Part shown: in pieces, positions 26,760 to 36,402 of the stretch
Layout of the letters: each line of letters begins with the position of its first letter
How positions within the stretch are numbered: the first letter of the stretch is position 1
NCBI GenBank assembly: GCA_028293325.1
Contig: JAQGPA010000054.1
Coordinates: 1-64,000 of the forward strand
DNA: 64,000 nt
Source of the DNA: Pedosphaera sp.
GTDB lineage: Bacteria; Verrucomicrobiota; Verrucomicrobiia; Limisphaerales; Pedosphaeraceae
Direction: 5' to 3'
The notes under the pieces: generated by a model
Databases searched by the model: none
What the model was told of the DNA's origin: nothing
The model's input: only the letters and a program-made list of their open reading frames with translations
Made by a program: the position numbers and the translations under genes

Positions 26760-27977
26760 TTATTCATAGCGCAAAGCGTCAATCGGATCGAGTTGCGAGG
26801 CCTTGAAAGCGGGATAGAACCCAAACGCTATCCCCACCAAGGCGCTGAACACGAAGGCCACGAAGATCCACGGAACCGAGGTCAGTGACGGCCAATGCTG
26901 AAAGAAAGACAGTAGTTTTGAGGCCAACACCCCCAGCCCAATGCCAATGCCGCCACCCAGCGCGCTCAACGTCACGGCCTCAATCAAAAATTGCATCAGG
27001 ATGTCCCGTCCGTGCGCCCCCACCGCCATGCGGATGCCAATCTCGCGCGTCCGCTCCGTGACACTCACCAACATGATGTTCATGATGCCGATGCCGCCCA
27101 CCATGAGCGAAACCAGCGCAATGGCGAGCAGCAGCCAGCGCATGGTTTGGGAGGCGGCGTTGGCGGCTTCGGCAATCTCCTGCTGCGTTCTCACCGTAAA
27201 ATCGTCATCCCGGCCCGGCAGGATGCGATGACGCTGGCGGAGGATGTTCGTAATTTCCTGTTGCATCTCCTCCATGATGCCCGCACTGGCGGCTTGCACC
27301 GTGATGCCGCGCAACGTCGTTGCACCCATCAATCGTTTCATCGAACTCGTGTACGGCACAATGGCCACATCATCCTGGTCCTGTCCCTGCAGTGAAAGTC
27401 CTTTGGGCGCCAACTCACCGACCACAATAAAGGGCACGTTCTTGATGCGCATGATTTGGCCGATGACATTGCCATCTGCATAAAGCTGGTTGGCGATGGT
27501 TTTCCCGATTACCGCCACCTTGTTGGCGCTGCGGATATCCTGCTCTGTAAACATCGCTCCCTGAGCCAGGGGCCACTGCCGGATGTCGAGGTAATCCTGT
27601 CCCTCGCCCAAAATGGACGTTGACCAGTTCTGGTTTCCCGACTGCACCTGGCTGTTGGAACGCATTTCAGGACTGATAAGCGTAACACCCGGCACCTCGC
27701 GCTCAATCGCCTGCGCGTCCTCGATCGTCAATGTCCCGGCGCCGCCCCAACCGGAATGCACCCCGCCGCGCGTGAAACTACCCGAGAAAATCAAAATCAC
27801 ATTCTGGCCCAGGCTGGCAATCTGCGATTCCACCTGGGACTTGGCTCCGTTGCCGATGCTGACCATCGCAATCACCGCGCCCACGCCGATGATCATGCCC
27901 AGCATGGTCAGCACGGTGCGCATTTTGTTTCGGCGTAAGGCGCGCAATGCAATCCTGAGTGTGGCAAGTATTTTCAT
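26760..27977 (-). CDS. MacB-like ABC transporter permease
   Basis: A 405-residue FtsX/MacB permease: an N-terminal helix (LRRNKMRTVLTMLGMIIGVG), a large periplasmic MacB_PCD domain (about 45-270), then three helices at the end with the family block MNIMLVSVTERTREIGIRMA (about 299-318) and FYPAFKASQLDPIDALRYE. The ATPase is a separate gene, unlike fused MacB. The start overlaps the ATPase stop by four bases. With the adaptor upstream it forms an export or membrane-stress machine. Confidence 0.92.
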   Translation of the reverse strand: MKILATLRIALRALRRNKMRTVLTMLGMIIGVGAVIAMVSIGNGAKSQVESQIASLGQNVILIFSGSFTRGGVHSGWGGAGTLTIEDAQAIEREVPGVTLISPEMRSNSQVQSGNQNWSTSILGEGQDYLDIRQWPLAQGAMFTEQDIRSANKVAVIGKTIANQLYADGNVIGQIMRIKNVPFIVVGELAPKGLSLQGQDQDDVAIVPYTSSMKRLMGATTLRGITVQAASAGIMEEMQQEITNILRQRHRILPGRDDDFTVRTQQEIAEAANAASQTMRWLLLAIALVSLMVGGIGIMNIMLVSVTERTREIGIRMAVGAHGRDILMQFLIEAVTLSALGGGIGIGLGVLASKLLSFFQHWPSLTSVPWIFVAFVFSALVGIAFGFYPAFKASQLDPIDALRYE

Positions 27978-28735
27978 GGCGCTAATTGTACGGCCTGTTG
28001 GGCCTCTTTTAACTTACGCAATTCCTCGGTGGCGGACAACCGGCTGGCCACCGCCACATCGCTCACAATCCGCCCATCCCGCATGATGACGTTTCGCTTG
28101 GTATAACTGGCAATGTCCAGTTCATGCGTCACCATCACCACGGTAATCCCCTCATCATTCAATTTTTGGAATACTCCCATGATTTCGATGCTGGTCTGCG
28201 TGTCCAGATTGCCGGTCGGCTCGTCCGCCAGCAGCATCGCCGGCTGATTGACCAGCGCGCGCGCAATCGCCACCCGCTGTTGTTGTCCACCGGAAAGCTG
28301 GTTCGGATGATGATCCGCCCGGCTGCCCAACCCGACGACCCCCAAGGCCTGCACCGCCCGCTTCCGTTGCTCGTGGGCGGTCAGGTGTTTATGGGTGTAC
28401 ATCAATGGCAACTCCACATTTTCCAGGGCCGTCGTCCGTGACAACAAATTGAAGCCCTGGAACACAAACCCGATCTTCTGGTTCCGAATGCTCGCCAGTT
28501 CATCCCGGTCCAGCCGCGAAACATCCACTTCATCGAGCAAATAGCGTCCCTGCGTGGGACGATCCAGACAGCCCAGGATGTTCATCATGGTCGATTTCCC
28601 CGAACCGCTCGCCCCCATGATGGCCATGAACTCGCCCTTCGCCACCTGCAATGACACATCCCGCACCGCATGCACATCCACTTCGCCGGTGTGATAAACC
28701 TTGTGAATGTTTTCCAATTGGATGATCGGGCTCAT
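27974..28735 (-). CDS. MacB/LolD-like ABC transporter ATPase
   Basis: A 253-residue ATPase. Walker A is MGASGSGKSTMMN (about 40-52), Q-loop in FVFQGFNLLSRTTALEN, signature LSGGQQQR (about 147-154), Walker B AMLLADEPTGNLD (about 163-175), and the His switch in VVMVTHE. It drives the MacB-like permease encoded next. The gene lies between the adaptor and the permease in one operon. Confidence 0.95.
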   Translation of the reverse strand: MSPIIQLENIHKVYHTGEVDVHAVRDVSLQVAKGEFMAIMGASGSGKSTMMNILGCLDRPTQGRYLLDEVDVSRLDRDELASIRNQKIGFVFQGFNLLSRTTALENVELPLMYTHKHLTAHEQRKRAVQALGVVGLGSRADHHPNQLSGGQQQRVAIARALVNQPAMLLADEPTGNLDTQTSIEIMGVFQKLNDEGITVVMVTHELDIASYTKRNVIMRDGRIVSDVAVASRLSATEELRKLKEAQQAVQLAP

Positions 28736-28755
28736 TATTTTGTCGCAAATCTAAC

Positions 28756-30081
28756 CTAACCTCCGAACCGCCGCTGGCCACCAAACGGATTTGTTTGCGC
28801 CGGCTGCGCTGATGTGCTCCCCGCACTCTGGCCGGTGATAACCGTGTCTCCCTCTTGCAATCCCTCCGTGACTTCTGTGGAAATACCGTCATTAATCCCG
28901 GTCTTGATCTGCACCGGTTGCGCGGTTGGTTTTTTTCCAGTGGCAGCATCGCCATCCGCCAGAATATACACCGTCCGGTTTGAATTGGGCCGCTCCCCTC
29001 GCGGTTTGCCACCGCCAGGGCCACCGCCGCCCCGTCGGCCGCCGCCGTTGCCGCCGCCGCCCGCTGCCGGCGGATTGTCCACCGACGCGACGGCCGCATT
29101 GGTCCCAACCACCCCGGCATTGGTATCCTTGGGCGTCACGGCCGCAACTTCTGGCGGACGAAACCGCAGGGCGCTGTTGGGAATCTTCACCACATTCGTC
29201 CGTTGGGCAGTGACGATTGAAACGTTCGCAGTCATGCCTGGCTTAAGCTTCAGGTCCCGGTTATTCACGCTGATGACCGTGTCATAGGTGACGACATTCT
29301 GATTCGTCGCCGCCGCGTTCCGGACCTGCAGCACCGAACCCCGGAAGGTGCGATAGGGAAACGCATCCACGGTGAAATTCACATTCTGCCCCAGTTCAAT
29401 GCCGCCCACGTCGGCCTCCGACACGGACGCATCGATCTGCATCTTGGCCAGATCGTTCGCGATCACAAACAACGTCGGTGCGCTTAAGCTCGCCGCCACG
29501 GTCTGGCCCACATCCACATTGCGCGAAATTACCACGCCATCGATCGGAGCATAAATCGTGGCCCGGTTCAGGTTCACCTGCGCTTGCTCCAGCGAGGCAT
29601 TTTTAATCATCACGTTGGCCTGGGCCTGATGCAAATCCGCCACGGCTTTGTCATAATCTGATTGCGAAATGAGCTTGGCATTATAAAGCTCATCCGCCCG
29701 TTTCTTCTCGACTTGCGACAACTCCAACGCAGCCTTGGAATTTTCAAGTTCCCCTTCCGCCTGGTCTCGGACAGCCTTGAACGTCGCCGGATCCAATTGG
29801 GCAATAATCTGGCCATTGGTCACCGGCGAATTGAAATCCGCATACAATTTGCTGATGATTCCCGAAATCTGGCTGCCGATTTCCACGTTGACTACCGGGT
29901 TCAACGAACCGCTGGCCGTGACTGCCTGGGTCAAATCCCCGCGCGCCACCACCACCGTTCGGTATTCAGGGTCTTTATTATGCGGAAACCCCCAATACCA
30001 GACCCCCCAGCCCGCCGGGGCGCCCACCACCACGATAACCATCAACCACTTGAAACTGATAAAGCCTACTGATTTTGCCAT
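28756..30081 (-). CDS. MacA-like periplasmic adaptor with glycine-rich segment
   Basis: A 441-residue membrane-fusion protein: N-terminal membrane anchor (FKWLMVIVVVGAPAGWGVWY), a lipoyl-like half (VNVEIGSQISGIISKLYADF), a coiled-coil hairpin (about 85-165), the second lipoyl half (RATIYAPIDGVVISRNVDVG), and a beta-barrel. Between the barrel and the last domain is an inserted glycine/arginine-rich stretch (about 345-365). It links the inner-membrane ABC unit to a TolC-type channel, possibly the one at 22.6 kb. Confidence 0.92.
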   Translation of the reverse strand: MAKSVGFISFKWLMVIVVVGAPAGWGVWYWGFPHNKDPEYRTVVVARGDLTQAVTASGSLNPVVNVEIGSQISGIISKLYADFNSPVTNGQIIAQLDPATFKAVRDQAEGELENSKAALELSQVEKKRADELYNAKLISQSDYDKAVADLHQAQANVMIKNASLEQAQVNLNRATIYAPIDGVVISRNVDVGQTVAASLSAPTLFVIANDLAKMQIDASVSEADVGGIELGQNVNFTVDAFPYRTFRGSVLQVRNAAATNQNVVTYDTVISVNNRDLKLKPGMTANVSIVTAQRTNVVKIPNSALRFRPPEVAAVTPKDTNAGVVGTNAAVASVDNPPAAGGGGNGGGRRGGGGPGGGKPRGERPNSNRTVYILADGDAATGKKPTAQPVQIKTGINDGISTEVTEGLQEGDTVITGQSAGSTSAQPAQTNPFGGQRRFGG

Positions 30082-30266
30082 ATATTACACGTTCGATTAT
30101 CACTGTAAGACTCCGCAGACCAACTAAAAGTTACCGTTAATCACTGTCACTGCCTCACTTTCGTCTGGCCGACCATGGTTCCAACACTGCCGCTCTCGAT
30201 GGAATTTTAAATAATAGCTCATATTTTGAACTTTGGCAGGTTGCCATTGCCGATTAGACTCCCTCC

Positions 30267-31304
30267 GTGTTGAAGTTATTTAACCAACAACTCGCCGGCT
30301 CCGTTCATCTGACGGATGACCAGGTCGCCGCTGCGGTGGCGCAACTGGTCGATGAAGCCGTCCCGGCGGAGTTGAAGGCGGATTTTCTTTGCGAACTGGC
30401 GCGCAAAATCGAGACACCGCAGGAAATCGCCGCCTTCGCCCGCGAACTCCGCGCCAAATCCATCCAGCCGCCGCTCGACCCTGAAACCCGCGCGCGGGAA
30501 ATCCTCGATGTCTGCGGCACCGGCGGCGACCGCCTCAACACCTTCAACATCTCCACCACTGTTGCCATCGTCTGCGCCGCCGCCGGCGTGACGGTCGCCA
30601 AACATGGTAACCGCGCCATCACCTCGCAAGCCGGCAGCGCCGATGTCCTCGAAGCCCTCGGCATCCGCATCGAGCTCACACCCGAGGAAGCGGCTCAATC
30701 GTTGCGCGACCATCATTTCGCCTTCTTCTTCGCGCCAAATTATCATCCGACCTTCAAGCACATCAGCGCGGCACGAAAGCTCTGCGCCCAACGTGGCCAG
30801 CGCACCATTTTCAATTTTCTCGGTCCGCTCCTCAACCCCGCCCGGCCCACCGCGCAACTCGTCGGCGTGCCGCGCCCGGAACTTTGTGAAACGCTGGCTC
30901 AGGTCATCCAATCTCTTGGCGTGCGTCGCGGCATGGTGGTCTGCGGTCGCGTCGGCGACGCCTGGCTCGATGAACTCTCCACGCTGGGCGATACCACCCT
31001 GGCCGAGTTTTACCATGATCGCGGCTTCTCCGCCTCGACCATTTCGCCAACTCATTTTCCGCTGCAACCCGCCACACTGGCCGACCTCACCGGCAGTGAC
31101 CGCAAGGCAAACGCTGCTATCGTCCGCCGCTTGTTGCAGCACGAAGACCGCGGACCGAAACTCGACGCCGTGTTGCTCAACGCGGGCGCGGCACTATTCG
31201 TCGCCGGCAAGGTGCGCTCGGTGAACGAAGGCTGGGATCACGCCCTGGACCTGATCGCCACCGGCAAAGCCCGCGCCAAACTCAACGAGTTGATCGCGGG
31301 TTGA
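30267..31304 (+). CDS. trpD: Anthranilate phosphoribosyltransferase TrpD
   Basis: A 345-residue enzyme, normal length, joining anthranilate to PRPP in tryptophan synthesis. Motifs: DVCGTGGDRLNTFNISTT (PRPP site, about 88-105), AKHGNRAITSQAGSADVLEALG, FAPNYHPTFKHISAARKLC, and FNFLGPLLNPARPTAQLVGV. The start is GTG at 30267. No other trp gene is beside it. The 185 bp upstream separate it from the divergent MacA gene and must hold both promoters, though I could not pick convincing boxes. Confidence 0.97.
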   Translation: MLKLFNQQLAGSVHLTDDQVAAAVAQLVDEAVPAELKADFLCELARKIETPQEIAAFARELRAKSIQPPLDPETRAREILDVCGTGGDRLNTFNISTTVAIVCAAAGVTVAKHGNRAITSQAGSADVLEALGIRIELTPEEAAQSLRDHHFAFFFAPNYHPTFKHISAARKLCAQRGQRTIFNFLGPLLNPARPTAQLVGVPRPELCETLAQVIQSLGVRRGMVVCGRVGDAWLDELSTLGDTTLAEFYHDRGFSASTISPTHFPLQPATLADLTGSDRKANAAIVRRLLQHEDRGPKLDAVLLNAGAALFVAGKVRSVNEGWDHALDLIATGKARAKLNELIAG

Positions 31305-31497
31305 TATCCATAGATTTGGCCGGGGGTGGGTTATTACTACTACGGCTTAACTTGGCCGCGCCTGTATAAAATCACTGAGGCAAATCAGAACAATCACGCT
31401 CAGGCGGGGTTAGGATGGATTGTAGTCGAAAGCAATCTTGCCTCAGGGATGGTCTTCCACTACAACCATTCGGGACCGCCAAGCACCTAATCAACTT

Positions 31498-31974
31498 ATG
31501 TATAAGATAATTGGAGCCAACCAGGTCGAATACGGACCGATTTCAGCCGACCAATTGCGCCAGTGGATTGCCGAAGGCCGTGCCGACGCCAACACGCAGG
31601 CCCGCCTCGAAGGCACCTCGGATTGGAAACCACTCCGCAACTTCCCGGAATTTGCCGGCAGCTTCCCCGCCCAATCCTCGTCGGTTCCGCCTCCGTTTAG
31701 CACCACCGGTGGCACCATGCCGTCGGTGCCCAACTATTTGGTCCAGGCAATTCTTTGCACTCTGTGTTGCTGTCTTCCGCTGGGCATCGTGGCCATTGTC
31801 TATGCCGCGCAAGTGAATGGCAAACTACAGGCTGGTGATTATCAGGGCGCGCTGGCCGCGTCCAAAAACGCCAAGCTTTGGTGCTGGATTGCCTTTGGCC
31901 TTGGGATAGTGACAAACGCCATTATTATCATAATCCAATTTGCGGCTGCCGGCCTGTCCGGTTTTCATCAATGA
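31498..31974 (+). CDS. GYF_2 plus CD225/dispanin-type membrane protein
   Basis: A 158-residue protein. Residues 1-50 are a GYF_2 (DUF4339) domain (YKIIGANQVEYGPISADQLR, ASTSDWKPL-like end at TSDWKPLRNFPEFA). A proline-rich linker follows, then a two-helix CD225/dispanin segment (LVQAILCTLCCCLPLGIVAI, AKLWCWIAFGLGIVTNAIII) with the typical cysteine cluster. CD225 proteins are small membrane proteins related to interferon-induced IFITMs; bacterial function is unknown. The stop overlaps the DUF2752 start (ATGATG). An N-terminal paralogue is at 32464. Confidence 0.85.
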   Translation: MYKIIGANQVEYGPISADQLRQWIAEGRADANTQARLEGTSDWKPLRNFPEFAGSFPAQSSSVPPPFSTTGGTMPSVPNYLVQAILCTLCCCLPLGIVAIVYAAQVNGKLQAGDYQGALAASKNAKLWCWIAFGLGIVTNAIIIIIQFAAAGLSGFHQ

Positions 31975-32399
31975 TGCTCCCGAACCAGCCATATCCGGCC
32001 TCACGCCACTGGATCGCGGCGCTCACCTTGCTGGCCGTGGCTGGCGGCGTGGTGGTTTTGTTTCTGTTCAACCCCGCGCAACACTCGTTTTATCCGGTCT
32101 GCATCTTCCACCGGCTTACCGGATTGGAATGTCCCGGCTGTGGCGCGTCGCGTGCCTTGCACAGTCTGTTCCATGGCCGCCTGCTGGCCGCACTGCATTT
32201 CAATCCACTGTTCGTGCTGGCCTTGCCCTTCCTGCTCTTTGTCGGCGTCCGCATGCTCTGGTGCGAAATTACCGGCCAGCCCCAACCGGCGATTAAAATG
32301 CGGGCGTTCTGGATAAAACTGATCGCCGCCACCATCATTATCTTCACCATTGCCCGAAATATTCCGTTCGCTCCGTTTACTTATTTGTCGCCGCCATGA
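31971..32399 (+). CDS. DUF2752 membrane protein
   Basis: A 142-residue protein with three hydrophobic helices and the DUF2752 hallmark CIFHRLTGLECPGCGASRAL, followed by HSLFHGRLLAALHFNPLFVL. The cysteine cluster may bind metal or be a redox site. DUF2752 genes often sit next to CD225-type genes, as here. Function unknown. Confidence 0.88.
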   Translation: MMLPNQPYPASRHWIAALTLLAVAGGVVVLFLFNPAQHSFYPVCIFHRLTGLECPGCGASRALHSLFHGRLLAALHFNPLFVLALPFLLFVGVRMLWCEITGQPQPAIKMRAFWIKLIAATIIIFTIARNIPFAPFTYLSPP

Positions 32400-32463
32400 A
32401 CCTGGGCGCATTCATCGCTGAATTTGGCTCGTATGATTGGTCCTGAACTCCTTTCCAAAGTCT

Positions 32464-33426
32464 ATGTATAAAATCATCGGAGCAGACCAGCAGGAATACG
32501 GACCGGTCAGCGCCGCGCAATTGCGCCAATGGGTCGCCGAAGGCCGCGTCAACGGCCAAACCAGCGTTCAGGCGGACGGCACCACCGAATGGAAACCGCT
32601 CGCCGCCTTTCCGGAATTTGCCGCTTTGCTCACTCTCCAGGCTGTGCCGCCGCCCTACACATCCTCCGCCAATCTGCCGTCCGGCTCGAATGCGGTCGCT
32701 CAACAACTCCTTGCCGGCGATTCGGATTTTGATATTGGCGATTGTCTGAGCCGGGCCTGGAAATTGTTGATGAGCAATTTCGGCCTGCTCGCGGGTGCAA
32801 CCACTCTCATCTGGTTGATCGATTCTGTGGTAATGTTCATTCCACTCATCGGTGGTATTGCAACCATGTTGCTTAGCGGCGTGCTTTATGGCGGTTTGTT
32901 TCTGGTTTACTTAAAACGCATTCGCGGCCAACCCGCGAGCGTGGGGGACGCTTTCTCGGGATTTAAGACTTCATTTGTGCAATTGATGCTCACCAGCCTC
33001 GTTACCAAACTGCTCAGCGCCATCGGCTTTATATTCTGCGTTCTTCCTGGGATTTACCTGAAGGTTGCATGGTTTTTCAGTATCCCTTTGGTGGCCGATA
33101 AGCGTCTTGAATTCTGGTCGGCCATGGAATTAAGCCGGAAGATAACCACCCGTGTTTGGTTCAAGGTTTTCCTGCTTTTGCTCATCGCCTTCGCTCCGTT
33201 CATGATATTTAATTTTTACGCGCTCATGAAGGCGTTTAACCTGGCCTTTGAATTGTTCCAGTCCGGTTCGCCAGATTTCCAAAAAATGATGGATTTTGCC
33301 GGGGCCAGCGTCCGGCTCAATCTCTTGGGCAGGCTTGTCCTCTTGGTTAACCTCCCCTTTGCCTTGGGTGCCATTTTGTATGCGTACGAAGATCTCTTTA
33401 ACCCTCGGACGGCGCGAACCGGTTAG
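32464..33426 (+). CDS. GYF_2-domain multi-pass membrane protein
   Basis: A 320-residue protein whose first 50 residues (YKIIGADQQEYGPVSAAQLR, TTEWKPLAAFPEFA) are a clear paralogue of those at 31498. After a linker come about five to six membrane helices (from about residue 110: LLAGATTLIWLIDSVVMFIP, TMLLSGVLYGGLFLVYLKRI, and so on) resembling DUF975-like integral membrane proteins. The two GYF heads look like an ancient domain duplication attached to different membrane parts. Confidence 0.8.
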   Translation: MYKIIGADQQEYGPVSAAQLRQWVAEGRVNGQTSVQADGTTEWKPLAAFPEFAALLTLQAVPPPYTSSANLPSGSNAVAQQLLAGDSDFDIGDCLSRAWKLLMSNFGLLAGATTLIWLIDSVVMFIPLIGGIATMLLSGVLYGGLFLVYLKRIRGQPASVGDAFSGFKTSFVQLMLTSLVTKLLSAIGFIFCVLPGIYLKVAWFFSIPLVADKRLEFWSAMELSRKITTRVWFKVFLLLLIAFAPFMIFNFYALMKAFNLAFELFQSGSPDFQKMMDFAGASVRLNLLGRLVLLVNLPFALGAILYAYEDLFNPRTARTG

Positions 33427-33781
33427 TCGCCAAACTGCCTGGGGCTGTTTCACCACCAATGTGGCATTACCGGGCTTTGGCTCCTTGGTCGCGGGTTACA
33501 AGGTCGGCTATCTCCAAGTCGTGTTAGGCCTGGCGGGTTTGGCGCTCACCACGGTTTTCGGGATTCGATTCATCATCTGGTACTTCAATCACCGGCCCCA
33601 ATTGCAGGAGGTTGAGCTTGAGCCCGACAGATACTTTCTCATGGTTTGGTTGCCTGTCCGCTGGGCTTTGTTGGGCATCGGTATCTTTGCCATCGGCTGG
33701 TTATGGGCCATGGCCAGCAGCCTAGCAATTCTTGCCCAAGCGCGGAAAGTTAAGAGCGCCGTCCCGCCCCGCATCCAATAG
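33380..33781 (+). CDS. Small membrane protein overlapping the GYF_2 gene
   Basis: A 133-residue protein. The ATG at 33380 is chosen because the protein then begins RTKISLTLGRREPVSRQTAW, a head that leads into GCFTTNVALPGFGSLVAGYK and two or three membrane helices (GYLQVVLGLAGLALTTVFGI and WLPVRWALLGIGIFAIGWLW). It overlaps the previous gene by 47 bases in another frame. Family not named; it probably belongs with the membrane cluster upstream. Confidence 0.7.
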   Translation: MRTKISLTLGRREPVSRQTAWGCFTTNVALPGFGSLVAGYKVGYLQVVLGLAGLALTTVFGIRFIIWYFNHRPQLQEVELEPDRYFLMVWLPVRWALLGIGIFAIGWLWAMASSLAILAQARKVKSAVPPRIQ

Positions 33782-33826
33782 TCTTTTGCGCGTGACCGCT
33801 GCGTCATCCTGTGGCATTTATCAAGC

Positions 33827-34102
33827 ATGGCAAAGTTTACCGCGGCCCAAATCAAGTCTGCCCTCGCCGGCGTCCCGGAATGGACGAAGCGAGGTGGCGC
33901 CATCACCCGCACCTTTCAATTCAAGGATTTCCCCGCCGCCATCAAGTTCGTCAATGCCTTGGCCAAAATCGCCGAGCGGGCTTATCACCATCCGGATATT
34001 GATATCCGCTGGAACAAAGTCACACTCACCCTGACCACCCACGACCAGGGCGGTTTGACGGAAAAAGACTTCGCCCTCGCTAAAAAGCTCGACCGCCTCT
34101 GA
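33827..34102 (+). CDS. Pterin-4a-carbinolamine dehydratase
   Basis: A 91-residue protein of normal family length. It has VPEWTKRGGAITRTFQFKDF, then the active-site run AERAYHHPDIDIRWNKVTLT with the paired histidines, and LTTHDQGGLTEKDFALAKKL. The enzyme recycles tetrahydrobiopterin after aromatic hydroxylases, or serves other pterin roles when, as here, no phenylalanine hydroxylase is nearby. Confidence 0.95.
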   Translation: MAKFTAAQIKSALAGVPEWTKRGGAITRTFQFKDFPAAIKFVNALAKIAERAYHHPDIDIRWNKVTLTLTTHDQGGLTEKDFALAKKLDRL

Positions 34103-34172
34103 CCGGATGGGGACAATCACGGGAACACGTTAGTTATTCATCAGGTATCACGAACGACGCATTATTATTTGT

Positions 34173-35363
34173 ATGTTGGAAGTTCAAACGCTGTTTAAAC
34201 GTCACTTTAATTTTTCCGCCACGCATATCGTCCGCGCCCCGGGCCGGCTCGAACTGCTCGGCAATCACGTGGATTACAATGACGGCCTGGTGCTCTCCCT
34301 CGCGGTGGACCGTTACATCGAGATTGCCTCCTCGCCCCGCACGGATGGCAAAATCGAGCTGATCTCCTCCTCTTTTCCTGAGCCTGAAGTTTTTTGGTCG
34401 AACGAATTCAAGAAAAACCCCGCCGCTCCCTGGGCGGATTACGTCAAGGGCGTGCTCGACCAGTTGCACAAGCGCGGCGTCAATTTCAACGGCTTCAACG
34501 CCGCCATCCACGGCACCATCCCCATGGGCGCGGGCATGAGCAGTTCCGCCGCGCTGGAAGTCGCCACCGCCCTGACCGTCCGGCAGCTTTATCCGTTCAG
34601 CCTCAACGAAACCGGCGCCGCACTGCCGCCCACACGCGACTCGCAGGGCAAATTGCCCCCGCTCTCCAATACGGAAAAATTGCACTTCGCCAAGGTTTGC
34701 CGCGCGGCGGAAAACCAGTTCGTCGGCGTTCAATCGGGCCTGCTTGACCAGATTTCCTCCCTGTTCGGCAAAGCCTGGCACGTCATGGAAATTGATTTTC
34801 AATCCCTATCCGTGCAACTCACGCCCATGGCCGGCGAAGCCATCATCGTCTGCAATTCCGGCGTCAAGCATTCGCTGGTGGCGGGCGATTACAACGAACT
34901 GCGCGTGCAGTGCGAAAACGCCGCCAAGGCGCTCGGCGTGAAATTTCTCCGCGCGGTGGATCCCCAGTTTCTCGCGGCCAACAAAGCCAAACTTACCCCG
35001 CGCGAATACGAATGCGCCTTCCATGTGGTCAGCGAAATCCAGCGGGTCATTTTTGCGGTAAAGGCGTTGCGTGAGGATGATCACCAACAGTTCGGCCAAT
35101 ACATGTTCCAGAGCCACGAGAGCTCGCGCCACTTTCTCAAAAACAGCGTGCCCGAACTGGATCTGCTCGTCGATTTGGCCCGCACGCAACCCGGTTGTCT
35201 CGGCGCGCGCCTGACCGGCGGCGGCTTCGGCGGCGCCACCATCAATCTTGTCGCCCATCATCAAGCCGAAGCGTTCATGGCCAACATGGCCCGCCTCTAT
35301 CAGGAACGCACCGGCCACAAGATGCAACCCATCCTCTGCCAAATCGTGGACGGCGCGGGCTAG
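34173..35363 (+). CDS. galK: Galactokinase GalK
   Basis: A 396-residue GHMP-family kinase phosphorylating galactose at C1. Motifs: RAPGRLELLGNHVDYNDG (sugar site), IPMGAGMSSSAALEVATALT (ATP loop, about residues 110-130), QSGLLDQISSLFGKAWHVME, and the last GHMP motif GCLGARLTGGGFGGATINLV. About 20 residues are inserted around 146-166. It is not flanked by galT or galE. Confidence 0.95.
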   Translation: MLEVQTLFKRHFNFSATHIVRAPGRLELLGNHVDYNDGLVLSLAVDRYIEIASSPRTDGKIELISSSFPEPEVFWSNEFKKNPAAPWADYVKGVLDQLHKRGVNFNGFNAAIHGTIPMGAGMSSSAALEVATALTVRQLYPFSLNETGAALPPTRDSQGKLPPLSNTEKLHFAKVCRAAENQFVGVQSGLLDQISSLFGKAWHVMEIDFQSLSVQLTPMAGEAIIVCNSGVKHSLVAGDYNELRVQCENAAKALGVKFLRAVDPQFLAANKAKLTPREYECAFHVVSEIQRVIFAVKALREDDHQQFGQYMFQSHESSRHFLKNSVPELDLLVDLARTQPGCLGARLTGGGFGGATINLVAHHQAEAFMANMARLYQERTGHKMQPILCQIVDGAG

Positions 35364-35390
35364 GCATCGGCGTGGGCACTTGCACCCACC

Positions 35391-36188
35391 TCACCCCAGC
35401 CGCCGCAACAAATAGGCGTCCTGGTTCTGGTAGCCGCAGTCTTTGAAATCTTCCACTTCAAAGAGCCCCGCCAGACATTGTTGCGTGAAGCTCTCGCTCA
35501 CCATGCTGGCATTTTTGTAATGGCCCGCATGCTCCAGCCACGCCCAGCCTTGGCGGTCGAATTGTTGCGTCACGATCGCGGGCCGATCCGCGTGCTGCGC
35601 AATGCTCGCGCCGTGCTGCGTGACATAGGCCCGGCCGCCCGGCATCAGCACGCGATGCAGTTCGGCGTACCATTGCCGGTGCCGCTGCGGATGAATATGC
35701 GTCAACACGCTGAACGCAAACAACCCGCCGAAACTTTCCGCCGCGTAAGGCAGCGGCGGCAAGTCTCCACATAAGGTCACATTGGCGCGCATGCTCGTCT
35801 GCAACCATTGAATCGCCTCCGCATCCACATCGCAGCCATGATAAGTCTTCTTCCAGCCCGGATAACCCTGCAACCAGGTTAACGTGCGCCCGCTGCCGCA
35901 ACCCCAATCGAGCATCGGCGCGGTTGGCTGTTCGCCAAATATTTCCATGACGCGCGTCGAGGAATTCATCCCCTGCAACCAGAAATTCGCCATCGAGTCG
36001 CGCGCCCCCACATGCAGGCGCAGTTCCAAGGGCGGCACCGGCCAATTGTTGTAGTGCCGCTTGATGAGTTTGCCGATGACGTTTTCGGCTGCTTCGACGG
36101 CGCCCTCCAGTTCCCTGGATTTTTTGCGGCACTGCTCAAGCTCCTGAGGTGATTGTGCGTTCGGTCTGAAAAACGACTTTAGTTTCAT
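35391..36188 (-). CDS. Class I SAM-dependent methyltransferase
   Basis: A 265-residue protein from the ATG at 36188. A helical head (QELEQCRKKSRELEGAVEAA) precedes the Rossmann domain: motif I APMLDWGCGSGRTLTWLQGY, motif II YHGCDVDAEAIQWLQ, and FGGLFAFSVLTHIHPQRHRQ, then the post-methyl block ELHRVLMPGGRAYVTQHG. The acceptor is not evident; such enzymes near sugar genes often act on lipids or glycans. An in-frame extension to 36440 exists but carries no family features. Confidence 0.85.
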   Translation of the reverse strand: MKLKSFFRPNAQSPQELEQCRKKSRELEGAVEAAENVIGKLIKRHYNNWPVPPLELRLHVGARDSMANFWLQGMNSSTRVMEIFGEQPTAPMLDWGCGSGRTLTWLQGYPGWKKTYHGCDVDAEAIQWLQTSMRANVTLCGDLPPLPYAAESFGGLFAFSVLTHIHPQRHRQWYAELHRVLMPGGRAYVTQHGASIAQHADRPAIVTQQFDRQGWAWLEHAGHYKNASMVSESFTQQCLAGLFEVEDFKDCGYQNQDAYLLRRLG

Positions 36189-36402
36189 GTTAAGATCCCT
36201 GCGATGCCCGACCGGTTGGCAATGATGGTTCCTGTTTGTATCCGATTCCGAAATGAATTTCAATGAACATCTGCCCGGGCTGGCGCGCCATACGCGCTGC
36301 ACCGGCCAAAAACTAAATTCTTGCGCCCCATCCGGGGCTCCCAACAATGCCTCAACGATTTCGCCGCGTTTAGACAAATTCCAAACGCGCTGAAGTCGAT
36401 TC

